From: Flavobacterium tagetis | GTDB taxonomy: Bacteria; Bacteroidota; Bacteroidia; Flavobacteriales; Flavobacteriaceae | NCBI RefSeq assembly: GCF_016735615.1 | Contig: NZ_JAERSF010000006.1 | Coordinates: forward strand, 1 to 64,000 | Direction: 5' to 3' | Length of the DNA: 64,000 nt | Shown here: one piece after another, positions 34,837 through 43,705 of the stretch | How positions within the stretch are numbered: the stretch's first letter is position 1 | Layout of the letters: every line of letters begins with the position of its first letter | Made by a program: the position numbers and the translations under genes | Notes under the pieces: generated by a model | What the model saw: the letters and a program-made list of their open reading frames with translations, nothing else | The model's database searches: none | What the model was told of the DNA's origin: nothing

Positions 34837-37800
34837 TTAGATGTTATTTAGATTTTGAAGTGTCACGACTGCTTTATTATAAGCATTCAGCGCGTCCAGA
34901 TATTCACTTTTAATTGTAATGGCCTGATTTACTACCAAAACCCATTGCAAATAGTCAATATCACCGTTTTGCAATTGGCTGCTTGAAGCTTCGATAATGG
35001 TTTGAGCATTTTTTAGTCCGTCCGTTTCATAATACGCCAAGCTTTCTTCGTATTTTTTGAGCTCTCGATCAGCATTTTCAATATTAGTTTTTACTTCAAT
35101 TTTTAAAGCTTCAGACAACTCGGCATAACTTTCATACTCCGCTTTTAAGGCTCTTTTTCGTTCAGACTGACTTGTAAAAAAAATAGGGATTGAAAGTCCA
35201 GCATTTATATAATTAAATCTTTGTGAACTATCATAATAAACTTCTTGACCTGAAGCGTTAGTTTGAGTTCCAATAATACTTAAATTATTATATCCTAAAG
35301 TAATTTCTGGAAGCATTTTGGCTCTTTCAGTTTTCCATCTCCATTTGGCAGATTCCGATTCAAATTGCGAACGTTGAACGGAAGGAAGATTTTCTGTCTT
35401 TAAATTTTCGATTGATGTTCGATTTAAAACCGCTTTTAGTTTTTGCTTTTTAGGAGTATGTTCAATTTTATCTTGAAGTATTGCATTAAATGAATTTAAA
35501 GCAATTTCGATATCTCTGTTTACCATTACCAGCTGATTGCTGTAAAATTGTCTCGCAGATTGCGAAGCGCTTTTTTCTAAAACATTAGCTTCACCTGCTT
35601 TAAATCTTAAATCCGATTTCTTTTCCATAATTCTATAAATGGAATCAGCGTAAACCAAAAGTTCTTTTTTGCTTTGAAGCCATAAATAATCATAATAAAC
35701 ATTTCTGACTCTGGTTTTAATTTCCTGAGAAGTTAGCTGCACTTCAGCTTTTGCCTTATTAAAATCGGCTTGAAATGCTTTTTTCTGATTGCTGTAAACG
35801 GTAGGGAAAGCAAAAGTCTGACTAATTCCAAATCTGGTGTCTTTCTGTGCGCTATTAAACTGTCCGTAATCGGCATCGATTTGCGTTTGCGGAAGATTAT
35901 ATCCCGTCTTTTGCAAATGACTTTTAGACTGTTCATTTAATTTAGCCGATTTAATAGTTCTGTTATTTTGAATCGCAATTGAAATCGATTCGTCAAGCGA
36001 AATTGGCAATTCTTGTGCATTTGCCATATTACCAATAAAAAAGATGCTCAATAAAATGGTTAGATTGTTCATGTGTTTTTTTCTTTTTTTAGAAAATCCT
36101 TTTGCGTGATAGGTCATTAAATAAATAGCTGGAAGTACGAAAAGTGTTAAAAGAGTTGCTGTAACCAATCCACCGATTACTACAGTTGCCAGCGGTCGTT
36201 GCACCTCTGCTCCTGCTCCGTTGCTCAACGCCATTGGAAGAAATCCTAGCGAAGCAACAGCAGCTGTCATTAAAACTGGACGTAATCTGTTTTTGGTTCC
36301 TAAAAGGATTATATCAAAAGGATCTGTGATTTCACCGTGTTTTTGAATTCGGTTAAATTCGGATATTAATACGATTCCGTTTAAAACAGCCACTCCAAAA
36401 AGAGCAATAAACCCAACTCCAGCCGAAATACTAAAAGGCATATCTCGCAAGAATAAAGCAAACACACCTCCAATTGCAGATAGCGGAATTGCTGTAAAAA
36501 TGATAATTCCTTCTTTAAACGATCTAAAAGCAAAATACAACAGAGCAAAAATCATTAATAAAGCAACAGGAACTGCAACTCCCAATCTGGCTTTTGCCTG
36601 CTGAAGGTTTTCAAAAGCTCCTCCATAAGTAATGTAATAACCTGGATCAAATTTAATTTGCTGATTCACTTTTTTCTGCAATTCTTCAACGATCGATTGA
36701 ACGTCTCTTCCGCGAACATTAAATCCGACAATGATTCTACGTTTTGCATTTTCTCTCTGAATCTGATTTGGACCTTCCACTTCATCGACTTTAGCCACTT
36801 GATAAAGCGGAATCTGCATTCCTGATGGAGTTGCAATCAAAAGATTTCGAACGTCTTCAATGCCTTTTCTTCCGTTGTCTTCTACACGAATTACCATGTC
36901 AAAACGTTTTTCACCTTCGTAAATACTTCCAGCAACAGCACCTGCAAAAGCGGCGTTAATCGTTGCATTCACATCGGCAACACGCAAACCGTATTTCGCC
37001 ATTTCTGCCCAATTGTAATCAATTACGATTTGAGGCATTCCCGTTACTTTTTCTACGTATAAATCGGCTGCACCTTCAACAGTTTTACTAATTGCTCCCA
37101 GTTTTTCAGCATATTCAGAAAGCTTTTGAAGATCTTCCCCGTAAATTTTACAAACCAAATCTTGTTTTGCTCCCGTCATTAATTCGTTAAAACGCATTTG
37201 AACAGGAAATTGAAATCCAGTAGTAACTCCAGGTGCAATTCGTTTAACTGTTTTCGTCATTTTATCTGCCAATTCAGGAAACGAAGAAGCACTTGTCCAT
37301 TCTGATTTGTCTTTTAAAACAATAATCATATCTCCCCCTTCAATTGGCATTGGATCGGTTGGAATTTCTGCACTTCCAATTCTAGAAACAACTTGCTCTA
37401 CTTCCGGATATTCTTTTTTTAATTCTTTAGAAATTTTTGTAATTGTTTCTGTTGTCGTAGAAAGATTCGTTCCTAAAAGCAAACGGGTTTCAACGGCAAA
37501 ATCTCCTTCTTCCAACTGCGGAATAAACTCACCTCCCATTCTTCCAAACAATAAGACTGCGATTCCAAAAAGTACAAATGCTCCAATAACAATTGCTTTT
37601 CTAATGCGTAAAGCTTTTGTAAGCCAGCCTTCGTAAGCATTTTCTAATCTTTCCATAATACGGTCAGAAAGATTCTTTTTATGGCTGATTTTTTTGCTTA
37701 AGAATAAAGCGCTAACCATTGGCACATAAGTCAATGACAAAATGAAAGCTCCTAAAATGGCAAAGGCAACAGTCTGCGCCATTGGCTTGAACATTTTCCC

Positions 37801-39213
37801 CTCAATACCTTCTAAAGAAAGAATTGGCAGATAAACAATCAGAATGATGATTTGTCCAAAAACTGCTGCATTCATCATACGTGCTGCAGATCCTGTCACT
37901 TCTTTATCCATTTCTTCTTGCGAAATAGAATCTATTGCTTTGTATTTTTTTGAGCTGTGAAGATGATGTAAAATAGCTTCCACAATAATAACAGCTCCAT
38001 CTACAATTAATCCGAAATCTAAGGCGCCAAGGCTCATTAGGTTTCCGCTTACGCCAAAAGTATTCATCATAATGATAGCAAAAAGCATCGCCAACGGAAT
38101 AACTGAAGCTACGATAAAACCTGCTCTAAGATTTCCAAGGAATAAAACCAGAATCAGGACAACGATTAAAGCTCCTTCAATTAAGTTTTTTTCTACAGTT
38201 CCAATGGCGTTGTCTACCATTTTGGTTCTGTCAAGAAAAGGTTCAATTTTTAAACCTTCGGGAAGAATTTTTTCAATTTCGGCAATTTTGTCTTTTACAT
38301 TGACAATAACATTATTAGCATTCTCGCCCTTTAACATCATTACAATTCCGCCAACAGATTCTCCATATTCGTCTGTTGTTAAAGCACCGTATCGAATCGC
38401 CGAAGAAGTTTTGACATTGGCAACATCTTTAACTAAAATTGGAAGTCCGCTCTGTGTGCTTTTAACCACAATGTTTTCAATATCTTCAATACTTTTGGCT
38501 AAACCTGTACTCCTAATATAAGATACGGTCGGGCCTTTCTCGATATAAGCGCCTCCAGTGTTTTCATTGCTATTATTTAAAGCTGTAAAAACTTCACTTA
38601 TTGTTAAATTCTGCGCTTTTAATCTCGCAGGATTTACGGCAATTTCATATTGTTTAAGCTTTCCTCCAAAAGTTGAGACATCGGCAATTCCTGCTGTTCC
38701 TAAAAGCTGTCTTCTAATTGTCCAATCTTGAATTGTTCTTAAGTCTTCAAGAGAATATTTCTCTTCAAAACCTGGTTTTGGTTTTAGAACATATTGGTAA
38801 ATTTCTCCTAAACCAGTGGTTACTGGAGCCATTTCTGGTCTGTTAGCATTTCTGTCTATTTCTACCTGTTGGAGTCTTTCTGTGATCTGCTGTCTAGCCC
38901 AATACACATCGGCATCGTCTTCAAAAACAACACTTACTAATGAGAGTCCGAAACGCGAAATACTGCGGCTTTCTTTAAGATGCGGAATATTGCTAATAGC
39001 TTGTTCAATTGGGAAAGTGATCAGTCTTTCTACATCTTCAGCTCCTAAAGATGGTGCTGTTGTGATAATTTGTACCTGATTATTAGTGATATCTGGCACG
39101 GCATCAATTGGTAATTGGGTAACCTCATACACGCCGTAGACAATCCACAACAGTGTAAAGATTCCAATTGCCAGTTTGTTCTTAACTGAGAACTGAATTA
39201 CTTTATTAAGCAT
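34837..39213 (-). CDS. Fused CzcA-type RND pump and TolC-family channel
   Basis: One 1458-residue reading frame. Residues 1 to about 1040 are a complete heavy-metal RND pump; helix 4 reads ALDFGLIVDGAVIIVE with D399, D405 and E412, the CzcA-like pattern for divalent metals. After a basic segment (SKKRKKH) comes M1048 (codon at 36072-36070) followed by a typical signal peptide of about 20 residues ending NANAQ-like (GNMANAQ), then an OEP channel with two helical repeats to the end. Similar fusions are known in Bacteroidota. The channel part could be cut free by signal peptidase or started separately at M1048. No frameshift is needed to explain it. Confidence 0.88.
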   Translation of the reverse strand: MLNKVIQFSVKNKLAIGIFTLLWIVYGVYEVTQLPIDAVPDITNNQVQIITTAPSLGAEDVERLITFPIEQAISNIPHLKESRSISRFGLSLVSVVFEDDADVYWARQQITERLQQVEIDRNANRPEMAPVTTGLGEIYQYVLKPKPGFEEKYSLEDLRTIQDWTIRRQLLGTAGIADVSTFGGKLKQYEIAVNPARLKAQNLTISEVFTALNNSNENTGGAYIEKGPTVSYIRSTGLAKSIEDIENIVVKSTQSGLPILVKDVANVKTSSAIRYGALTTDEYGESVGGIVMMLKGENANNVIVNVKDKIAEIEKILPEGLKIEPFLDRTKMVDNAIGTVEKNLIEGALIVVLILVLFLGNLRAGFIVASVIPLAMLFAIIMMNTFGVSGNLMSLGALDFGLIVDGAVIIVEAILHHLHSSKKYKAIDSISQEEMDKEVTGSAARMMNAAVFGQIIILIVYLPILSLEGIEGKMFKPMAQTVAFAILGAFILSLTYVPMVSALFLSKKISHKKNLSDRIMERLENAYEGWLTKALRIRKAIVIGAFVLFGIAVLLFGRMGGEFIPQLEEGDFAVETRLLLGTNLSTTTETITKISKELKKEYPEVEQVVSRIGSAEIPTDPMPIEGGDMIIVLKDKSEWTSASSFPELADKMTKTVKRIAPGVTTGFQFPVQMRFNELMTGAKQDLVCKIYGEDLQKLSEYAEKLGAISKTVEGAADLYVEKVTGMPQIVIDYNWAEMAKYGLRVADVNATINAAFAGAVAGSIYEGEKRFDMVIRVEDNGRKGIEDVRNLLIATPSGMQIPLYQVAKVDEVEGPNQIQRENAKRRIIVGFNVRGRDVQSIVEELQKKVNQQIKFDPGYYITYGGAFENLQQAKARLGVAVPVALLMIFALLYFAFRSFKEGIIIFTAIPLSAIGGVFALFLRDMPFSISAGVGFIALFGVAVLNGIVLISEFNRIQKHGEITDPFDIILLGTKNRLRPVLMTAAVASLGFLPMALSNGAGAEVQRPLATVVIGGLVTATLLTLFVLPAIYLMTYHAKGFSKKRKKHMNNLTILLSIFFIGNMANAQELPISLDESISIAIQNNRTIKSAKLNEQSKSHLQKTGYNLPQTQIDADYGQFNSAQKDTRFGISQTFAFPTVYSNQKKAFQADFNKAKAEVQLTSQEIKTRVRNVYYDYLWLQSKKELLVYADSIYRIMEKKSDLRFKAGEANVLEKSASQSARQFYSNQLVMVNRDIEIALNSFNAILQDKIEHTPKKQKLKAVLNRTSIENLKTENLPSVQRSQFESESAKWRWKTERAKMLPEITLGYNNLSIIGTQTNASGQEVYYDSSQRFNYINAGLSIPIFFTSQSERKRALKAEYESYAELSEALKIEVKTNIENADRELKKYEESLAYYETDGLKNAQTIIEASSSQLQNGDIDYLQWVLVVNQAITIKSEYLDALNAYNKAVVTLQNLNNI

Positions 39214-39294
39214 AATGTATTAATTAAAAAAATAATAGATGAGCAACCGAAAACATAACGCTTCAGCTACTTCAATAAAAATTTTAAGAAATAA

Positions 39295-39672
39295 TCATGC
39301 TACCGGTGGTCGGAATAAGGAAAGTAGGTTTGGATCTGAATGAAGATCAAATCTATAAGTTGGTATTTTTGATTGAGGTAATTCCAGATTAAAAGGGACT
39401 GGAAGTAAATCTTTGTCGTCTAAAATAAAAACAAAGTGAAGGGAACTACTGCTAATTGTCTTGAAAGGAAGCTGCATATCACGGTCTGCATCATTATCCT
39501 TTAAATCTTCTCCCCAGTAATGCATAGACAAGAAATCGATGAAACTTAAATCCATCAGTTTTTTATGCTCTTGATAATGCTCAATCAGTATCGGCAATTT
39601 GTAAAACTGTTGTACAAAACTGCTGTTTGAAGCTATTAGAAAAATGAATATGTAGACAATTAATTTTCGCAC
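39295..39672 (-). CDS. Small exported protein heading the efflux operon
   Basis: A 125-residue protein with an N-terminal signal or anchor (about 1-20), an acidic His/Asp-containing middle (HYWGEDLKDNDADRDMQLP), and a C-terminus ending LLSLFRPPVA. It is the first gene of the second metal efflux operon, 81 bp before the pump. A different small exported protein at 60274-60642, also heading a metal-related gene set, ends NIFRPPIFI. I do not recognise a named family. Role in metal sensing or binding in the envelope is a guess. Confidence 0.65.
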   Translation of the reverse strand: MRKLIVYIFIFLIASNSSFVQQFYKLPILIEHYQEHKKLMDLSFIDFLSMHYWGEDLKDNDADRDMQLPFKTISSSSLHFVFILDDKDLLPVPFNLELPQSKIPTYRFDLHSDPNLLSLFRPPVA

Positions 39673-39746
39673 AACGCAAATTTAACCCAAATTATATAAT
39701 TTTCACTATGAAAAATAGTTTGAGTATATCTTTTAACAATTTAGAC

Positions 39747-40043
39747 TTATTGAGATAACCCTTCCAAATGCTGAAAAACTGGAATTAAAGCTTTTCCTTT
39801 TTCCGTCAAATTATATTCGATATGGAGTGGTTTTAGCTTAATTGTAATTTTTTCCAAAAGCCCTTCTTCTTCCAATTCTTTTAAAGCTGTAGCCAAAGAT
39901 TGTTTATTTGAGCCTTGAATTTGGCGTAACAAATTATTAAAACGCAAAGGCGATTCTACAGCCAAACGGAAAATTTCGGCTTTCCATTTTCCAGATAACA
40001 TTTTTAAAAGTCTTTGTGCCGGACAAGTTTCTGTTTCTTCCAT
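39747..40043 (-). CDS. HxlR-family transcriptional regulator
   Basis: A 98-residue winged-helix protein of the HxlR type: CPAQRLLKMLSGKWKAEIFR (one Cys at residue 7), then LRFNNLLRQIQGSNKQSLAT as the recognition region and LEEEGLLEKI for the wing, ending in YNLTEKGKALIPVF. HxlR regulators often respond to reactive electrophiles or redox state through the N-terminal Cys. Divergent from a small membrane protein gene, which is a candidate target. TAGTCA and TGACTTA at 40051-40069 form an imperfect inverted pair that could be its operator. Confidence 0.85.
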   Translation of the reverse strand: MEETETCPAQRLLKMLSGKWKAEIFRLAVESPLRFNNLLRQIQGSNKQSLATALKELEEEGLLEKITIKLKPLHIEYNLTEKGKALIPVFQHLEGLSQ

Positions 40044-40133
40044 AATGATTGTGGGTAGTCAAAAAAATCTGACTTATTGTTTTGGAAAGTTTTTTAAATA
40101 AAATTTGTTGTAATTCTAAAGTAAAAATAGAAA

Positions 40134-40379
40134 ATGAAAACAAAGAAACCAAGCGAAATGAGCATTGAAGAGCTCTTAAAAATGCAGAAGACGGTTAAAA
40201 CAACAATTAAAATTTTAATATTAATTGCTATCTTATTGCTAATCATTATTGTATTTGTATTCCTCGAAAAAGGAGTGCTAAGTTTAATGATATTTCCTTT
40301 CTCAATGGCTTTTCTTATTACGAACTCTAATTCTCTAAAAGAAATCCAACAGGAAATTGCTTCAAGAAATCTGGAATAA
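40134..40379 (+). CDS. Small two-helix membrane protein
   Basis: An 81-residue protein with a charged start (MKTKKPSEMSIEELLKMQKT), two adjoining hydrophobic segments (about 25-45 and 47-66) and an acidic end. No Cys. It is divergent from the HxlR gene. The family is not recognised; the size and layout suit a small accessory membrane protein. Confidence 0.6.
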   Translation: MKTKKPSEMSIEELLKMQKTVKTTIKILILIAILLLIIIVFVFLEKGVLSLMIFPFSMAFLITNSNSLKEIQQEIASRNLE

Positions 40380-40452
40380 AAAACCTCTGATAAATATTCA
40401 GTTATAGTTTTTAAATTTAATTTTTCTTAACTGAAAGTCTACTAAAAAAAAT

Positions 40453-40485
40453 TAATTTTGGGACCACAATATAAGCCCCAAAATT
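40453..40485 (+). promoter_or_regulatory. MscS gene promoter overlapped by an inverted repeat
   Basis: TAATTTTG at 40453-40460 is an exact TAnnTTTG. AATTTTGGG at 40454-40462 and CCCAAAATT at 40477-40485 form a perfect 9-bp inverted repeat with a 14-nt centre, ending directly at the ATG (40486). One arm covers the -7 element, as an operator would. Confidence 0.45.
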
Positions 40486-42840
40486 ATGATTATACAAAAA
40501 AGAACTTTTTATTTTTTCTCTCTATTCTTACTTCTTTTCTTCTCACAGCTGAATTACGCTCAAGAGCAAAAAACTGCAAAAAAAGAAAACCGCGGAAGAT
40601 TGTTTAATGATACTACCGCAACAGATAGCGATTACTTAATGGCAATCGAGAAAGCTGGCGAAGTACTAGAATCTGCCTATAACGACATTGATTTCGCAGG
40701 CGATACGCGTCATCTATTTGGCGACATGAAACGTACTGAAAGTAAACTGGATTTAATCTTAGCCAGTTTAAAAGGAGCCAATCCTAATGTGCGAAACCAG
40801 CAAATGTACCGCATTGTACTTCAAGAGATCCAACAGGAACTAGAAGAACAGAACAAAGCCATCAATGACCGAAATCTGAATCTTGAAAACATCAAGAAAC
40901 GTGTAATTGATCTGCGTAAAGACAAAACTTTAATTACTTTATTAAAAGATACGATCCGTCGTAAGCAGTTCCAGAAAGAATTCGGAAATCTTAGAAGAAG
41001 ATATGTTGCTACTGATAGTCTAATGACTAAAAACCAGACTACTTTAAACAACAAAAAAAGACTTACAGTACAGCGAAAAATTTCGGTTTCTAATGCTTTA
41101 GCAACAGTTGAAAGTAAACTGGAAAAATCTGGAATAAGTATTTTCAAAAAAGAATATCCTTCTTTATGGCAAATTAATGACACAGCAGCTAAGAAAAGGG
41201 TAACTCACAATATTAAAGCAAAAATTATAATTGAAGAAAATGTCGCCGCTTACTACTTAAGCTACAAAGCTGGCGGACTTATCACTTTGTGTTTCTTTAT
41301 GGGACTTCTGTTTTGGTACATTTCCCGAAACATCAAATACCTTAAAACAAATGGTTATGCTGAAAACCTTTTGCTTTTAAACTTTAAATACTTAAACCGC
41401 GGTGCTTTGCTTCCTGTTTTGGTCATTGCATTAAATATTGCCGTGGTTACCAATTTGTATGCTCCTGCTCTATTTTTAGAATTGATTCAGCTTTTCTTGC
41501 TTGGTGTTTTAATATTTCTTTTCAAAAATCAGTGGTCTGGAGTTGCCATGAGAAATTGGCTTTTTCTTTTAGGATTATTTTTTGCGCTTTGCTTTCTTGA
41601 CTTGTTTATCACGATTGGATTATTGCAACGTTTTGCTTTTGTAGCCATTAATATTTTAGGAATTCGTTACGGTTTAGTTCAGATCAAAACACTTAAAGAA
41701 GAACTTTATATAAAAGGCTTTTTTAAATGGGCAAGTATCATTTTTATTGGTTTAAATGTTCTGTCTATTCTTTATAATTTATTCGGAAGAGTTTCTCTTT
41801 CTAATATGTTAAGTCTTACAGCTTTTATATCGCTCACCCAAATTGTTGCTTTAAGTGTACTTTTGAAGATTATTTTAGAAATTATTTTACTTCAAATTTA
41901 TACTACTAGAGTAAAAAGAGGAATTGAAAAAATGTTTGATTACGAAAGTTTATCAGATACTTTGAAAAGACCTTTTATCATTGTCATTAGCTATATGTGG
42001 CTAATTGTAATTGCTTCGAATTTGAATATCTGGGAGTCATTGAGAAGTTCATTAACCAAATTATTAAGCCATCCAAATACAATTGGAAGCATTACGTTTA
42101 CGCTGGGTAATATCGTTTTATTCTTCATTATTATCTGGGCTGCACACTTATTGCAGAAATATGTTGCTTATTTCTTTGGTGAAATAGATGATGAAAACGA
42201 AGAAAATATTAATAAAAGACAACATTCAAAATTGCTTATTACACGATTGGTTGTTCTGATAAGCGGTTATTTACTTGCTGTTGCGGCGTCTGGAATGCCT
42301 TTAGATAAATTGAGTATTCTTTTAGGTGCTTTAGGTGTCGGTGTTGGACTTGGACTTCAAAACATTGTCAACAATTTTGTATCTGGAATTATCTTGATTT
42401 TCGATAAGCCAATTCAAGTTGGTGATGTTGTCGAAATTAGCTCAGAATCTGGCCGTATCAAATCGATGGGATTAAGAACAACAAAAATCAATGCTCCAAA
42501 CGGCGCCGAAATCATTATTCCGAATGGTAACTTATTATCTCAAAATATTACCAATTGGACGTATACGGACAATTTTAAATTGGTTGAAATAACTTTTGAA
42601 ATCAATGGAGAAACGATTCCTGAGGAGATTAATACAACGGTAAATGAAACTCTTGCCAATCTTCCGTTGGTAAACAATTCAAAACCGTCACAAATATATT
42701 ACAGCTCAATTTCTGATGGAAAATATAAACTTTTAATAAAGTTCTGGTGTAGCATTTACAGAACTGAAGAAACTATAAGTTCCGCAAGACAAGAACTTTA
42801 TGTGAGCTTCAAAAATAAAGGCTTGACATTCTCAAGTTAA
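40486..42840 (+). CDS. Large MscS-family mechanosensitive channel
   Basis: A 784-residue channel with a signal peptide (about 1-25, ending NYAQ), a long periplasmic coiled-coil region (about 60-230), roughly ten or more membrane segments (about 255-630) and a C-terminal MscS domain. The pore-lining helix is seen in LGALGVGVGLGLQNIVNNFVSG and the beta domain starts IFDKPIQVGDVVEI, with NGNLLSQNITNWT. This is the MscK/MscM-like long form. It opens on membrane tension to release solutes in osmotic shock. Confidence 0.9.
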   Translation: MIIQKRTFYFFSLFLLLFFSQLNYAQEQKTAKKENRGRLFNDTTATDSDYLMAIEKAGEVLESAYNDIDFAGDTRHLFGDMKRTESKLDLILASLKGANPNVRNQQMYRIVLQEIQQELEEQNKAINDRNLNLENIKKRVIDLRKDKTLITLLKDTIRRKQFQKEFGNLRRRYVATDSLMTKNQTTLNNKKRLTVQRKISVSNALATVESKLEKSGISIFKKEYPSLWQINDTAAKKRVTHNIKAKIIIEENVAAYYLSYKAGGLITLCFFMGLLFWYISRNIKYLKTNGYAENLLLLNFKYLNRGALLPVLVIALNIAVVTNLYAPALFLELIQLFLLGVLIFLFKNQWSGVAMRNWLFLLGLFFALCFLDLFITIGLLQRFAFVAINILGIRYGLVQIKTLKEELYIKGFFKWASIIFIGLNVLSILYNLFGRVSLSNMLSLTAFISLTQIVALSVLLKIILEIILLQIYTTRVKRGIEKMFDYESLSDTLKRPFIIVISYMWLIVIASNLNIWESLRSSLTKLLSHPNTIGSITFTLGNIVLFFIIIWAAHLLQKYVAYFFGEIDDENEENINKRQHSKLLITRLVVLISGYLLAVAASGMPLDKLSILLGALGVGVGLGLQNIVNNFVSGIILIFDKPIQVGDVVEISSESGRIKSMGLRTTKINAPNGAEIIIPNGNLLSQNITNWTYTDNFKLVEITFEINGETIPEEINTTVNETLANLPLVNNSKPSQIYYSSISDGKYKLLIKFWCSIYRTEETISSARQELYVSFKNKGLTFSS

Positions 42841-42846
42841 AACACA

Positions 42847-42878
42847 AAAAAAGGCAGTAACGAATTACTGCCTTTTTT
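42847..42878 (+). terminator. Terminator of the MscS gene
   Basis: Perfect 14-bp stem AAAAAAGGCAGTAA (42847-42860) with TTACTGCCTTTTTT (42865-42878). Confidence 0.85.
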
Positions 42879-43019
42879 ATTGCATTAAATAGCCTTATTC
42901 TGATCTAAAATATTGAATTATTTTCTTGCTTTTAAAGTAAAATGTTAAATAATAGCATTTTAGCAAAAACACGTATAAACCCGCGTACCCATAATTTAGT
43001 TATAAAGTAATTTAGCATT

Positions 43020-43034
43020 GTAGTAAAATACTAC
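43020..43034. promoter_or_regulatory. Short palindrome before the tail-collar gene
   Basis: GTAGTA-AAA-TACTAC is a perfect 6-bp inverted repeat 35 bp before the gene. A looser pair, TAAAATG near 42939 and CATTTTA near 42957, lies further up. Either could be a regulator site. No exact TAnnTTTG was found. Confidence 0.3.
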
Positions 43035-43068
43035 GAAAACTAACATTAACTATTAAATCTAAAAAATT

Positions 43069-43656
43069 ATGATGGAAGTATACATGGGAACTATTTTAAG
43101 TTTCGCGTTTAATTATCCACCAAGAGGATTCGCCTATTGCAATGGCCAAATCATGTCGATTTCACAAAATTCAGCATTATTTTCATTATTGGGAACAATG
43201 TACGGCGGAGATGGTATGAGTACATTCGCTCTTCCAGATCTAAGAGGTAGAACTCCTATTCACTTTGGTCAAGGACCAGGTCTTAATAATTATGTAATGG
43301 GTCAAAAAGCTGGCAGCGAAACGATGACATTATTGACACCAAACATGCCTGCCCACGTACATAGTCTTACAACTGGAACTGTTTCATTAGCTTTAACTAC
43401 TAATGCTGCAACTGGAGGAACAATTTCTAACGAAACTGATAACGGAAACAACTCTTTATCTTCAGGCGGTTCAACACCAAATATTTACAGTGAACCAGGA
43501 ACTGGAACTGCTAAAATAGGCGGTATTTCTGCAACTGCAACTTTAGGAGGAAACACAAGTATAGCTGGAGGAACTCAACCTTTTGATTTACATAATCCAT
43601 ACCTTACTATTAACATGTGTATTGCATTACAAGGAATTTTTCCATCTAGAAACTAA
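43069..43656 (+). CDS. Phage tail-collar domain protein (MdpB-like)
   Basis: A 195-residue protein (or 194 from the second of two adjacent ATGs). The N-terminal tail-collar fold is clear: GTILSFAFNYPPRGFAYCNG, QNSALFSLLGTMYGGDG, FALPDLRGRTPIHFGQGPG and MTLLTPNMPAHVH. A Gly/Thr/Ser-rich linker follows, and NPYLTINMCIALQGIFPSRN ends the protein like a phage fibre tip. Related microcystin-dependent proteins occur in many bacteria outside prophages. There are no other phage genes here. A terminator follows, so it may be transcribed alone. Confidence 0.82.
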   Translation: MMEVYMGTILSFAFNYPPRGFAYCNGQIMSISQNSALFSLLGTMYGGDGMSTFALPDLRGRTPIHFGQGPGLNNYVMGQKAGSETMTLLTPNMPAHVHSLTTGTVSLALTTNAATGGTISNETDNGNNSLSSGGSTPNIYSEPGTGTAKIGGISATATLGGNTSIAGGTQPFDLHNPYLTINMCIALQGIFPSRN

Positions 43657-43662
43657 TAATTC

Positions 43663-43691
43663 AAAATAGAGGCATTTTTTGCCTCTATTTT
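43663..43691 (+). terminator. Terminator after the tail-collar gene
   Basis: Perfect 11-bp stem AAAATAGAGGC (43663-43673) with GCCTCTATTTT (43681-43691) then TTTTAAT, only 15 bp before the next start codon. Confidence 0.75.
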
Positions 43692-43705
43692 TTTAATCTC
43701 ATTTT

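Noticed and set aside
36060..36090. Frameshift or assembly error joining pump and channel genes
   Set aside because: The frame is continuous with plausible linker sequence, and pump-channel fusions of this length are known in Bacteroidota.
43069..43656. Prophage remnant
   Set aside because: Only the tail-collar domain is phage-like. There are no capsid, portal, terminase, integrase or att sites nearby, and this protein type is common outside phages.
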